Of a DNA stretch of 42,195 bases, positions 14,688 to 23,197 are shown piece after piece. How positions within the stretch are numbered: the first letter of the stretch is position 1; each line of letters opens with the position of its first letter. The translations under genes and the position numbers were made by a program. Below the pieces are notes generated by a model that was not told the DNA's origin, did not search any database, and saw only the letters and a list, made by a program, of their open reading frames with translations. Source of the stretch: Bacillota bacterium (GTDB taxonomy: Bacteria; Bacillota; Sulfobacillia; Sulfobacillales; Sulfobacillaceae); NCBI GenBank assembly GCA_021798975.1, contig JAJZBJ010000007.1, forward strand, positions 1-42,195. Direction: 5' to 3'.

Positions 14688-16669
14688 GATTCCAGCCTCC
14701 CTAGCTGCGCTTCGGTCTGAAGTATGGTGTCACGGCTGATTTCCTTCTCGCTGTAGTTGGCGAACGAACCATAGGCGAGGGCCGCCACCACGCCGAGTCC
14801 GCCCAGAATAGCCAGCCAGAACCACTCAAACACCATGCCGATGGACCCCACAAAGAAGGCCAACGCCAGCAGGACCGGCATGGGGGTGTTTCGGGGCATG
14901 TGGATGGCATGGACGGTCTTCTCGCTGATTTTCACCTCATCCGTGCGGCCCTCTTGCTTCATCTCCCACCACTCGTCGCGGGAGTGGACCTGCGGAATGC
15001 GGGCAAAGTTGTATTCCGGCGCGGGGGAGGGCAGCGACCACTCCAATGTGCGCGCATCCCAGGGATCGCCGGTGGTGTCCCAGTCGGGGTGGATGCGCGA
15101 CCAGATGATGTTGTAGACCATAATCAGGAAGCCCACGCCCATGACATAGGCGCCGATGGTCGACCAGAAGTTGAGCGCCGTCCAGCCCAGACCGGGCGGG
15201 TAGCTGGACATGCGCCGGGTCATGCCTTGGAAGCCCAAGAAGTACTGGGGCATGAAGGTGAGCCAGAACCCCACTACGAACAAGAGGCAGGCCCAGACCC
15301 CCTGCCGGTGATTGAGCTTCCAGCCAAACATCTTGGGCCACCAGTAATATAAGCCTGAGAGTAACCCGAACACGGTGCCGCCCAAAATCACGTTGTGAAA
15401 ATGGGCGATCATGAAATAGGAATTGTGATACTGGTAATCGGCGGGTACCGTAGCCAGCATCACACCGGTAGCCCCGCCCACCACAAAGGTGGGGACGAAG
15501 GCCAATTGCCACAACATCGGCACGGTGATGCGTATCCGGCCGCCCCACATGGTAAATATCCAGTTGAACATCTTCACGCCTGTGGGGATGGCGATGAGCA
15601 TGGTGGATAGACCGAAAAAGCTGTTGACACCGGGTCCCGCCCCCATTTCGAAGAAGTGGTGCACCCAGGTCCCGTAGCTCAAGATGGAGATGGCCAACAA
15701 GGATGCGACCATAGCTTCGTAGCCGAAGAGCGGCTTTTTGGAAAAGGTCGGGACCACCTCGGAAAAAATTCCAAAAGGCGGCATGATGAGGATGTAGACT
15801 TCCGGGTGCCCAAAAATCCAGAATAGGTTGGCATACATCATAGGCATACCCTGGTGCCCCAGGGTAAAGAAAGACGCCCCAAAAATTCGATCCAGCATGG
15901 TCAGGCCCAACGCCACCGTCAGTGGCGGAAAGGCAAAGAGAATCAGCGACGACGTGATCAGGGCGGACCAGGCGAAAATCGGCATTCGCGTCAGTGTCAT
16001 GCCGGGCGCCCGCAGCCGGAGCACCGTGACCAAAAAGTTGATGCCGGTGGCGATCGTGCCTATCCCGGCCACCTGCAGCGAGAGCAGGAAGTAATTTTCG
16101 CCCACGCCCGGGTCGAACATCAGTTCTGAATAGGGCGGATAGGACATCCAGCCGGCGTCGGGCGATCCGCCGATCGAGAACGAGATGTTCAGCAGGATGG
16201 CGCCGAAGGCAAACAGCCAAAAGCTGATGGCGTTGAGGCGCGGGAAGGCCACATCGCGGGCTCCAATCATGAGCGGTACCGCCGCGTTAAAGAGGGCGAA
16301 TACCATGGGCATGGCCATGAAGAAAATCATCACCGTGCCATGGGTGGTGAAGACTTCGTCATACTGCTGGGCGCTCATGAAGTGCTGGTGGGGCGCGATG
16401 AGCTGGGTGCGAATCATGAGGGCGTCCACGCCGCCCCGAAACAACATCACCAGGGCTGCCAAGAGATACATGATGCCGATCTTCTTGTGGTCGACCGTGG
16501 TAATCCACTCCCGCCACAGCCACCCCCAGCGCTTGGTCTTGGTGAGAAAGACGATGGCTGCGATGGCGGCTATGGTCAGCCCGATATCGATGCCGATAAT
16601 GTCGGGCAGCAGCACTTGCGGGGGGAACAAGCGCTTCATCAAATGCAATATCCAGGGATTCATCGTCAT
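14684..16669 (-). CDS. qoxB: aa3-type quinol oxidase subunit I
   Basis: Catalytic subunit that reduces O2 to water while pumping protons. The 661 residues align with CyoB/QoxB. Low-spin heme ligands are His110 and His425, the high-spin heme ligand is His423, CuB is held by His288, His337 and His338, and Tyr292 follows in GHPEVY (the His-Tyr cross-link). Glu290 and Lys366 mark the D and K channels. The quinone-site Arg78 and Asp82 (RGGVD) match Arg71 and Asp75 of E. coli bo3, but the position of bo3 His98 is Gln102. ATG 16669 has GAGGTG 6 bases upstream. The gene overlaps subunit III by 4 bases. Confidence 0.95.
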   Translation of the reverse strand: MTMNPWILHLMKRLFPPQVLLPDIIGIDIGLTIAAIAAIVFLTKTKRWGWLWREWITTVDHKKIGIMYLLAALVMLFRGGVDALMIRTQLIAPHQHFMSAQQYDEVFTTHGTVMIFFMAMPMVFALFNAAVPLMIGARDVAFPRLNAISFWLFAFGAILLNISFSIGGSPDAGWMSYPPYSELMFDPGVGENYFLLSLQVAGIGTIATGINFLVTVLRLRAPGMTLTRMPIFAWSALITSSLILFAFPPLTVALGLTMLDRIFGASFFTLGHQGMPMMYANLFWIFGHPEVYILIMPPFGIFSEVVPTFSKKPLFGYEAMVASLLAISILSYGTWVHHFFEMGAGPGVNSFFGLSTMLIAIPTGVKMFNWIFTMWGGRIRITVPMLWQLAFVPTFVVGGATGVMLATVPADYQYHNSYFMIAHFHNVILGGTVFGLLSGLYYWWPKMFGWKLNHRQGVWACLLFVVGFWLTFMPQYFLGFQGMTRRMSSYPPGLGWTALNFWSTIGAYVMGVGFLIMVYNIIWSRIHPDWDTTGDPWDARTLEWSLPSPAPEYNFARIPQVHSRDEWWEMKQEGRTDEVKISEKTVHAIHMPRNTPMPVLLALAFFVGSIGMVFEWFWLAILGGLGVVAALAYGSFANYSEKEISRDTILQTEAQLGRLES

Positions 16670-16693
16670 GGGGACACCTCGCATCAGGATCGT

Positions 16694-17566
16694 TTAGGGC
16701 TTGTGGGTGGGCGTGTAATACAGCCCGTGGACGGTAAATTCGGTCGCCCGTTCCGGGAACGTGTAAGCCGGATAACGGGAATAGCTGGAAGTGGGCACCA
16801 CGGTAAACTGCTGCAGTTTCCGCCAGTCGGCATCGGTCATCTGGGGCGCGTGCTGCCGAAGACCTTGAGCCCACGATTGGAATTGAGCGTCGGGCACCGC
16901 GTGGGCTTTGAAGCTCATGCGCCAAAAGTCTTTGCCGCTAAAGTTGGCGTTGCGGCCGTCAAAGACCCCAGGGCGGGTTGCTTCCAGCCATAATGGCAGG
17001 ACCCGGTTCGGCATGGTGTACTCCATTCCGCCTAAGTTCGGCACCCAAAAGGCTCCGAACGGGGAGTGGGCGGTGAGTTCAAACAGCACGGGCCGTCCGA
17101 CCGGCATATAAAAGTAGTTGACGGTGGCCACGTGCTGTCGGGGATACTCAAACAGCCATTTGTAGTCCAGCGACGTCACGTCGATGACCAGCGGCGGCCG
17201 GCGGCTGGCGGGAATGTGGGCTAAGGCATAGGTCGTTCGAATCGTTGGCACCGCAATGATGAGGAGGGCCACCACCGGAAAAATAAAGACCAGGACCTCC
17301 AACACCCGGTGATGCCGCCAAGTCGGCCAGTAGGGGGCTTTGCGTCCCGGCTTGTCGCGGAAGCGAATCAGCACGTAGGCCCACAGCGCCCAAATGAGGA
17401 GGATAATAATGCCCACAACCACGGTGCTGAGGACAATTAAGTTCAACTCGGACTGAGCCACCGGGCCGGCAGGATGAAAGACGGTGTAATCGCTGCCGCA
17501 CCCGGAGATGGCGAGACCCAGCATGGATGCGATGACCATTTGAATGAGGCGCGGCTTCCGACTCAT
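16694..17566 (-). CDS. qoxA: aa3-type quinol oxidase subunit II (lipoprotein, no CuA site)
   Basis: A 290-residue lipoprotein: signal helix about 10-20, lipobox ISGC with Cys23. HPAGPVAQSELNLIVLS is the QoxA-type sequence before the first helix (about 40-65), and the second helix lies at about 90-110. The cupredoxin domain follows (about 125-235). The CuA cysteines (CxxxC) of cytochrome c oxidases are missing: the region reads FSGKDFWRMSF. This is the key evidence that the enzyme takes electrons from (mena)quinol, not cytochrome c. GGAGGAGGG precedes ATG 17566. It is the first gene of the operon. Confidence 0.93.
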   Translation of the reverse strand: MSRKPRLIQMVIASMLGLAISGCGSDYTVFHPAGPVAQSELNLIVLSTVVVGIIILLIWALWAYVLIRFRDKPGRKAPYWPTWRHHRVLEVLVFIFPVVALLIIAVPTIRTTYALAHIPASRRPPLVIDVTSLDYKWLFEYPRQHVATVNYFYMPVGRPVLFELTAHSPFGAFWVPNLGGMEYTMPNRVLPLWLEATRPGVFDGRNANFSGKDFWRMSFKAHAVPDAQFQSWAQGLRQHAPQMTDADWRKLQQFTVVPTSSYSRYPAYTFPERATEFTVHGLYYTPTHKP

Positions 17567-17648
17567 GGTACCCTCCTCCGAGAATCCTTCACTGGTCTAG
17601 AATGGCAATCGGCAGCACAGGCTATGCACGCCCGGAATGGTCAACCGC

Positions 17649-17692
17649 TTGGCGGAGGGCCCAGAGAAGGGTAGGATAAAGCGAAGTTTATC
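17649..17692 (+). promoter_or_regulatory. promoter with overlapping palindromic operator for the MFS gene
   Basis: TTGGCG (17649-17654), 17 bases, TAGGAT (17672-17677). The inverted repeat GATAAA-GCGAAG-TTTATC at 17675-17692 overlaps the -10 and the expected transcription start, a typical place for a TetR/MarR-type repressor. The repressor is not encoded next to it. The opposite strand must also hold the qox promoter, which I could not find with confidence. Confidence 0.45.
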
Positions 17693-17710
17693 GATAGAAA
17701 GGAATTATCT

Positions 17711-19486
17711 ATGGTCTCCAATATCACAACTGATCCACGCCGCTGGTGGGCCTTGGGCGCGGTCGCATTCGGCCTCTTTATGTCGCTCTTGGACGTTACC
17801 GTGGTCAATGTGGCGCTGCCAGCCATTCAACACGGCCTGCACGAATCCTTCACCAGTCTGGAATGGGTGGTCAACGCCTACGCGCTGGTGGTGGCTGTAC
17901 TCTTAGTTACGTCCAGCCGTTTGGGCGACTTCTTCGGCCGCAAGCGGCTGTTTCTCATCGGCATGTCCGTCTTCACAGCCGGTTCCCTGCTTTGTGGACT
18001 GTCTCCGCACATTCACGTCTTCTCGCTGAGCGGGGCGGATGTGCTCAACATCTCGCGGGGCATTCAAGGCGTGGGCGGGTCGGCCATGGTTCCGTTGTCG
18101 CTGTCTCTGATTACCGCCACGTTTCATGGCCGGGAGCGAGGCACCGCGTTTGGCATTTGGGGCGGTGTGAGCGGATTGGCGACGGCTATCGGGCCGTTGG
18201 TGGGCGGGGTGCTGGTGTCGCGGGTGGGATGGCCGTCCATCTTTTATCTCAACATTCCGACCGGGATTCTCGGCTTGGCGCTGGGCACGTGGGCCATCCA
18301 CGAATCGAAAGACACCCACAGCCGTCGCGCCATCGACGTGTATGGCCTCATCACGTTGACCTTGAGCCTGTTCTGCTTGGTTTTGGCACTGATGAAGGGC
18401 AACGAAAAAGGCTGGTCGTCCGGCTATATCGTGACCTTGTTTGTGGTGGGCGGCGTGAGTCTATTGGCGTTCATCATCGGCGAGCTGCGGATTAAAAATC
18501 CCATGCTGGATCCGCGGCTTTTCAAGATTCCCAGCTTCACGGGGTCGGCCATCGCGGCGTTTATGCTGAGCGGCGGGCTCTACGCCCTGCTGTTTTACTT
18601 AAGCCTTTACATGCAAAACTATCTCGGATATGACGCGCTGGGCGCGGGGCTGCGGTTCTTGCCGCTGTCGGCCTTAGTATTCATTGGCGCGCCGCTGGCG
18701 GGGCGGTTCACCGACCGCATCGGTCCCAAGTGGATTTTATCGGCGGGTCTGGTGTTTATTGTGGCCGGTGTGATGTTTTTGACGCGGCTGGGGCACGCGA
18801 CGGTGGCGTCCGACTGGACCATGCTTTTGCCAGGTCTCATTTTGGCCGGCATCGGGAATGGTATGGTCAACCCGCCCATCTCCGCCTTGGCGATGGGCAC
18901 GGTGCAGCCCCGATACATGGGGATGGCATCCGGCATCAGCAACGTGTCCCGTCAAACGGGCATCGCGTTCGGCATTGCCGCCTTGGCGGCGTTTTTGGCC
19001 AATCGGTACAACCATCTGGTGAGCCATGGCATCAAGCATCTGGCCGTCGCCCATTTGCCGGCATCGGCTAAGGCCAGCATCATTGCGGGAGTGCAGAAGG
19101 CAGGCCCGATTGCCGGGAGCTTGGGACTCAGATCGGCCGGGCGTTCATACCAATCGTCGCCGATTTTTCCGCAAGTGGCGTCTATTGCCCGCCACGCCTT
19201 TCTCTTGGGGACGCGGGACACCGTCTGGTTTGCGTCGTTGCTGTTAGTCGTGGGACTGGTGGCGACGTTGGCATTAATCCGTCATCAGGACATGGTCCAT
19301 CATCAAGAAGCAGCGGCATCCCCGCCTCCCAGTCGACGGACCTTAATCTTGGCTTTGACGGCCGTGTGGATGGCGCGGGGGGGAGCAAAGGCCGGCGCGA
19401 CCGCCTTGGAGGAACGGCAACTGGCCGAAGCCCTGCAGTTGTTGCGCGCCATTTTGGCGCGGGGGGCGCGTCCCCGCGCAGAATAG
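17711..19486 (+). CDS. DHA2-family MFS exporter (EmrB/QacA type)
   Basis: A 591-residue proton-driven multidrug exporter with 14 predicted helices. Early signatures include FMSLLDVTVVNVALPAI (helix 1, family motif D1) and RLGDFFGRKRLFLIG (motif A, about residues 72-86); motif C-like glycine-rich stretches follow at about 150-175. The large outer loop near 440-500 is normal for the EmrB/QacA group. Unusual is a C-terminal tail of about 60 residues after helix 14, rich in Ala and Arg and with a weakly hydrophobic piece. AAAGGA lies 8 bases before ATG 17711. It is divergent from qoxA and closed by a hairpin at 19505. Confidence 0.9.
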   Translation: MVSNITTDPRRWWALGAVAFGLFMSLLDVTVVNVALPAIQHGLHESFTSLEWVVNAYALVVAVLLVTSSRLGDFFGRKRLFLIGMSVFTAGSLLCGLSPHIHVFSLSGADVLNISRGIQGVGGSAMVPLSLSLITATFHGRERGTAFGIWGGVSGLATAIGPLVGGVLVSRVGWPSIFYLNIPTGILGLALGTWAIHESKDTHSRRAIDVYGLITLTLSLFCLVLALMKGNEKGWSSGYIVTLFVVGGVSLLAFIIGELRIKNPMLDPRLFKIPSFTGSAIAAFMLSGGLYALLFYLSLYMQNYLGYDALGAGLRFLPLSALVFIGAPLAGRFTDRIGPKWILSAGLVFIVAGVMFLTRLGHATVASDWTMLLPGLILAGIGNGMVNPPISALAMGTVQPRYMGMASGISNVSRQTGIAFGIAALAAFLANRYNHLVSHGIKHLAVAHLPASAKASIIAGVQKAGPIAGSLGLRSAGRSYQSSPIFPQVASIARHAFLLGTRDTVWFASLLLVVGLVATLALIRHQDMVHHQEAAASPPPSRRTLILALTAVWMARGGAKAGATALEERQLAEALQLLRAILARGARPRAE

Positions 19487-19504
19487 TCGCCAGCGTGGAT
19501 CGAA

Positions 19505-19535
19505 GAGGGAGAGGCCCGATGAGGGGCTCTCCCTC
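19505..19535. terminator. bidirectional terminator hairpin
   Basis: GAGGGAGAG (19505-19513) pairs with CTCTCCCTC (19527-19535); the loop can extend the stem by CCC/GGG. It lies between the converging MFS and universal stress protein genes. The T-run is poor. Confidence 0.55.
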
Positions 19536-19549
19536 GCTTCATATTCGTC

Positions 19550-20005
19550 TCAACTCACAATGGTGACCGGGACCGGCGAACGCTGCAGAACGCCGAAGGA
19601 GACACTGCCCATCAAGTTTCCCAGGGCCGAGTGGCCGCGCCGCCCCATTACGATTAAGTCGATGTGGTGCGACTTGGCATAGTCCACTAGGGCCCGGGCG
19701 GGCGCGCCTGTCAACATTTCCTCCTTGACGGGGGGACAGTGGACTAACTGCGTCCGGGTGGCGGCCAACGCATGGGATGCGGCCGTGCGCTCTTCTTCGA
19801 TAATTTCCTTATAGGTGCGGGCGTAGATGTCGCCGTCCACGGTCAGACCGGCTGTGCCGGTTGTCCAGGTCATGCTGGGCGGAATAATTACGGTCGCCAC
19901 CGTCACCTCCACATGATCCGGCACCGCCCACCGATCCAGCCATTCGGCGGCCGACAACGCTTCTGGCGACCCATCGGTTGCCAGCAAAACTGACATCGTG
20001 TGCAT
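19550..20005 (-). CDS. universal stress protein, UspA family
   Basis: A 151-residue single UspA domain. It opens SVLLATDGSPEALSAAEWLDRW, and the C-terminal part has the ATP-binding motif IVMGRRGHSALGNLMGSVSFGVL, i.e. G-2x-G-9x-G(S/T), about residues 121-143. ATP-binding type Usp proteins act in the cytoplasm under starvation, redox stress or hypoxia. I chose ATG 20005, preceded by GAGGGGGG; a longer frame to 20077 has no site. The -10 TATGAT at 20038-20033 on the minus strand would be a good promoter element with a weak -35. Its upstream region shares GGACC-type boxes with other genes of the window, which suggests control by the DosR-like regulator at 39280. Confidence 0.88.
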   Translation of the reverse strand: MHTMSVLLATDGSPEALSAAEWLDRWAVPDHVEVTVATVIIPPSMTWTTGTAGLTVDGDIYARTYKEIIEEERTAASHALAATRTQLVHCPPVKEEMLTGAPARALVDYAKSHHIDLIVMGRRGHSALGNLMGSVSFGVLQRSPVPVTIVS

Positions 20006-20313
20006 CGATAATCCCCCCTCTGTCTTGATTTCATCATAGGGCGCGGTCTCTTGCGATTCAGTGGCCGGATGGCCCACTTTTCATCCGCCAGTCGTCCCGG
20101 ACATTGGCGCGCGATAGCGTGCCGCGCGGAAAGGCCCTTTTGCTCTGTACCGAATGGACCCACGGCCGTGACCGTTCGGCCGCCCATTCGCGCCGTTCTT
20201 TGGGGGCTTCTGACCGACCCGGATTGGTCCACACGCCCACTGTCCTGCATGGCCCGGTGCCAGACAATGATGGTGCAAGGATTCATTGAGACTGCCGAAG
20301 GGACGTGAGCTCC
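20006..20313. promoter_or_regulatory. divergent control region with GGACC boxes
   Basis: The 308 bases between the divergent universal stress protein and DUF981-like genes hold no gene. They contain CGAATGGACCC at 20151-20161, CCATTCG at 20184-20190 in inverted orientation, GGATTGGTCC at 20221-20230 (complement of GGACCAATCC), and AGTGG/CCACT arms at 20060-20078. The last pair lies about 35-50 bases ahead of the predicted stress-protein start; the GGATTGGTCC box lies about 45-55 ahead of a possible DUF981 start (-10 GACAAT at 20263-20268). The same box types recur at 27.0, 37.8 and 40.2 kb. Confidence 0.5.
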
Positions 20314-20877
20314 ATGTTTGTAGACTACCTCGCTGTAATGCTGATTAATCTCGGAGCCGGACTGGCGCTTCTCGCACATTACGTGTACGTCAAACCGGAA
20401 AAGGAAGCGCGAAAGAGCTGGGCGGCCGGATTTTTCGCGGTGGGCTTGCTGGGACTGTTGACCTCGCTGCCGATGGTGTTGACGTGGCCTCTCCCGGGCG
20501 GATTCAATGTCGCGTACGGCGAACCCGGACTCTTCTTCAGTATCCTCTTCTTGGCCGCGGCTATGACGCTGATTTTTGAATGGGAGCCGCTCATTCCTGC
20601 GATTTACGGATTCTTCGGCGCCATCTACGCGATTGTGATAGGCATCCGAATCGAGAACCTGCATTTGGGTTCGAATCCCTTCGCAGCGCTGATGGGATTC
20701 CTGTTGACCGGTATCGGCGGCATGCTGGTGCTGCCTACCATCCAGTGGCGGAACAACCGGGCGCTCGCGATTCTGACGGCGGTTATCCTCGGCTTGGCAG
20801 CGCTGCTCTGGCTGTACACCGGCTATGACGCGGGATGGGGCCACGTGGCGGACTTCGCCAAGTGGATGCCGAAATAA
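20314..20877 (+). CDS. DUF981-like membrane protein
   Basis: A 187-residue protein with six or seven hydrophobic helices. The start FVDYLAVMLINLGAGLALLAHYVYV and the pattern of helices match my recollection of DUF981, a membrane family of unknown function in acidophiles and archaea. ATG 20314 is chosen; an upstream GTG at 20305 stands too near the AAGGG site. A perfect 11-bp terminator follows. It is divergent from a universal stress protein, and the shared upstream region carries GGACC boxes, so joint control is likely. Confidence 0.72.
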   Translation: MFVDYLAVMLINLGAGLALLAHYVYVKPEKEARKSWAAGFFAVGLLGLLTSLPMVLTWPLPGGFNVAYGEPGLFFSILFLAAAMTLIFEWEPLIPAIYGFFGAIYAIVIGIRIENLHLGSNPFAALMGFLLTGIGGMLVLPTIQWRNNRALAILTAVILGLAALLWLYTGYDAGWGHVADFAKWMPK

Positions 20878-20901
20878 CGGTTGAGAGAACACCAAGTCCT
20901 C

Positions 20902-20930
20902 ACAAGGCGGGCCACAGCCCGCCTTGTTTT
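20902..20930 (+). terminator. rho-independent terminator
   Basis: Perfect 11-pair stem ACAAGGCGGGC/GCCCGCCTTGT with loop CACA, followed by TTT. It stands 24 bases after the DUF981-like stop. Confidence 0.93.
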
Positions 20931-21144
20931 GTGTCCGTGACCAACCCCTATAGGGTCCGTTTTTTCGCGCCGACAGATCTGCGAGGAGTTCGCCATCTGC
21001 GCCATGGGCCACTCCGCGAAGCGGGGCATGGATTGGGTTCTCCGCATACGGTCCATGCACTGAGGCGCCCTGTCGCTAGGAAGATGCAACCGATCGCGGA
21101 TGGGGGGCGTTGTCATAGCAACGATGAGCGAAGGAGATAACGTT

Positions 21145-23058
21145 ATGACAAGGATTTGGGCGCGTATGGCGGGCGCCGGGCTGATGGCCCTGTTGCCCTG
21201 TGGGATTCTCGCTCTGTCACCCGTTCTCCGGGCAGCTCCTGGCCACAGAGCCGCGAAACCCGGGCTCGAAGCCGCTACGGCAGCCCGCCGGCTCACGCCG
21301 CGCCAACAATTGACCCGGGACCTGACGATCTCCCACACGGTTCGGGGTTCGTTTCCGGCTCATCCCCCATACGTGCCCAGTGACGTGTGGACCGGGATTG
21401 ACTTCGTTAGCGGCACAACAGGGTGGGTGGCGGGCTATGGCCGTATTCTGGGTACCCGTGACGGGGGTAGGCTGTGGGCGGTGCAATATCGGGGACGCCT
21501 GCCGTTGGCGGGCATCGCGATGTGGAATGCCCGGATTGGTTACACATACAGTCCTAGCGAGATCCTAGCCACAGAGAATGGCGGGGCGTTCTGGGCGCCA
21601 GTGTCATCTCCCCGGGGCACTCCCAGTCAAGTCATACCCGTAGGTCCCCATACGGTGTATGCGATTGCTTCTCAACGACTGTATGAGTCGTTGGATAATG
21701 GACAGGTTTGGCGCCGTGTACGCACGCCGGATCCGGTGTCGTCGGTGGTGATGACACCGGCAGGGGTTGGCTATGCCGTGGATGCGGCGAAAGCCGCCAT
21801 CTGGAAAACCGCCGACGGGGGTCAACGCTGGACTCCGGTGCTCCGCCTGAACGGGGGAATGGGCGGCCGTGTGGCCATGGCCGGCGGCGCCATATGGGCG
21901 GTGATATACGGCGGGGCGGGCATGAATCAGCAGTCATATACCGTCTACCGCAGCACCGACGCGGGGCGTCAATGGAAGGCGGTGGCCGCGCATCCGACAG
22001 CCGGCGGCGGACCGGCCCCCGGTTCGCCCAGGAGGAGCGTACCCGTGGCGCCCGGCTTGGTGTTGGCGGACTTTGCGGCTCCCTCTCCGAAGACTGTTAT
22101 TCTCGCGACCGGGTGCTGGGTGTGCGGGGATGGCACCGCCGCGCTAGCGGTCACCACCGATGGCGGCACTCATTGGCAGAGCATGCCCGCCATTGCCGGC
22201 TACAGCGGGTTTAGTGCCCGTGTGAGCTTCGTGAGCGCAACACGCGGATGGATGGCTACCGGTGCCGGGTTAATCTTGGAGACTTCCGATGGCGGGCGCA
22301 CGTGGTCTCCGGTCTATCCGTCATCCCGGACGGCGCCCGTCTACGGATGGTCGTGGGTCAGCAATCGCGAAGCCTTTGGTCTCGGCACCATCGGCCGAGC
22401 GGACGTGCTGCTCGAAACCACCAATGGGGGCGGCCAGTGGCGCATGCTGGCCCATCTGCCGTCAGGACAGGGGGATCACATCGTGCCCTATGCCCAGACC
22501 GAACCCATCGACTTTGTGTCGGCGGGCGATGGCTGGCTGGCCGTGCCGTCTTCTGGCCAATTGATTCATGTGGTGAACGGCCGATTGATTCCCGTTCCCC
22601 CAGCGACCTTCAAAACCCCAAGCGATCCCGAGGGCTCTGTCACCAATGTGTACTTTACCAATCGGCGCGATGGGGGGGTCAGTGTGGGTTTTGACAACGG
22701 GACGTACGTGACAACCAACGGCGGCCGGACTTGGCATCCCTTGCCCGATATTGAAGGGTCGACCGCGGTACTCGCCATCCACCATCCTGCGCTGGCCCGG
22801 GTACTAAATCAGTTGAGCCGAAACAGTGGTGTCATCGGATTCGACAGCATCGGCATCCGCGGGCCCCAACTCTGGATGTCGGCCCTCAACCGCATGATGT
22901 ATTCCCATAACGGCGGGCGCACCTGGACTATGGTGGTGGGGGGCACGCTTGGCAACTCGATGCTCTCGGAGAGCCCGTCAGGCCGGCTGTATGTCTATGT
23001 TGCGGGCCGCTATTTCGTCTCCGCCAATGACGGTGCGTCATGGAGTCCCCTGCCGTAA
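21145..23058 (+). CDS. exported BNR/Asp-box beta-propeller protein
   Basis: A 637-residue protein with an N-terminal signal sequence (basic MTRIWAR, hydrophobic 9-30, then LRAAPG), so it works outside the membrane. At least eleven Asp-box motifs of the S/T-x-D/N-G/D-G-x-x-W kind are visible, including TRDGGRLW, TADGGQRW, STDAGRQW, TTDGGTHW, TSDGGRTW, TTNGGGQW, TTNGGRTW and SHNGGRTW. They predict a ten-bladed or double propeller like sortilin or Ycf48-type assembly factors, which bind proteins or sugars. A cysteine pair (CWVC) lies near residue 340. No catalytic residues of sialidases stand out. AAGGAG stands 9 bases before ATG 21145. Confidence 0.82.
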   Translation: MTRIWARMAGAGLMALLPCGILALSPVLRAAPGHRAAKPGLEAATAARRLTPRQQLTRDLTISHTVRGSFPAHPPYVPSDVWTGIDFVSGTTGWVAGYGRILGTRDGGRLWAVQYRGRLPLAGIAMWNARIGYTYSPSEILATENGGAFWAPVSSPRGTPSQVIPVGPHTVYAIASQRLYESLDNGQVWRRVRTPDPVSSVVMTPAGVGYAVDAAKAAIWKTADGGQRWTPVLRLNGGMGGRVAMAGGAIWAVIYGGAGMNQQSYTVYRSTDAGRQWKAVAAHPTAGGGPAPGSPRRSVPVAPGLVLADFAAPSPKTVILATGCWVCGDGTAALAVTTDGGTHWQSMPAIAGYSGFSARVSFVSATRGWMATGAGLILETSDGGRTWSPVYPSSRTAPVYGWSWVSNREAFGLGTIGRADVLLETTNGGGQWRMLAHLPSGQGDHIVPYAQTEPIDFVSAGDGWLAVPSSGQLIHVVNGRLIPVPPATFKTPSDPEGSVTNVYFTNRRDGGVSVGFDNGTYVTTNGGRTWHPLPDIEGSTAVLAIHHPALARVLNQLSRNSGVIGFDSIGIRGPQLWMSALNRMMYSHNGGRTWTMVVGGTLGNSMLSESPSGRLYVYVAGRYFVSANDGASWSPLP

Positions 23059-23197
23059 TCCGGGGTCCACCGCTCTCCGGGGCGTTCAGAAGGAAATGGG
23101 GCGCTAAGAGGCGTAACCTTCCGGAATCGATCCGCGTTATAGAGACCGAGTGCTGGCTAAACCAGGATATGGGAGAGACTGATTGTGGGGGCGAGTC

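Noticed and set aside
14937-16220. Long minus-strand reading frame in another frame within qoxB
   Set aside because: Histidine- and arginine-rich low-complexity translation; a frame shadow of qoxB, whose heme and copper ligands are intact.
13674-17566. Label of cytochrome c oxidase for the oxidase operon
   Set aside because: Subunit II lacks the CuA cysteines and has the QoxA-type N-terminus, and subunit I resembles CyoB; quinol oxidase is the better call.
20946-20955. Palindrome CCCTATAGGG upstream of the Asp-box propeller
   Set aside because: NarL-like in look, but lies about 190 bases from the gene and only once in the window; not enough to call.
19903-21060. Long minus-strand frame spanning the stress protein, control region and DUF981-like gene
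   Set aside because: It crosses two well supported genes and a strong terminator, and has no family resemblance.
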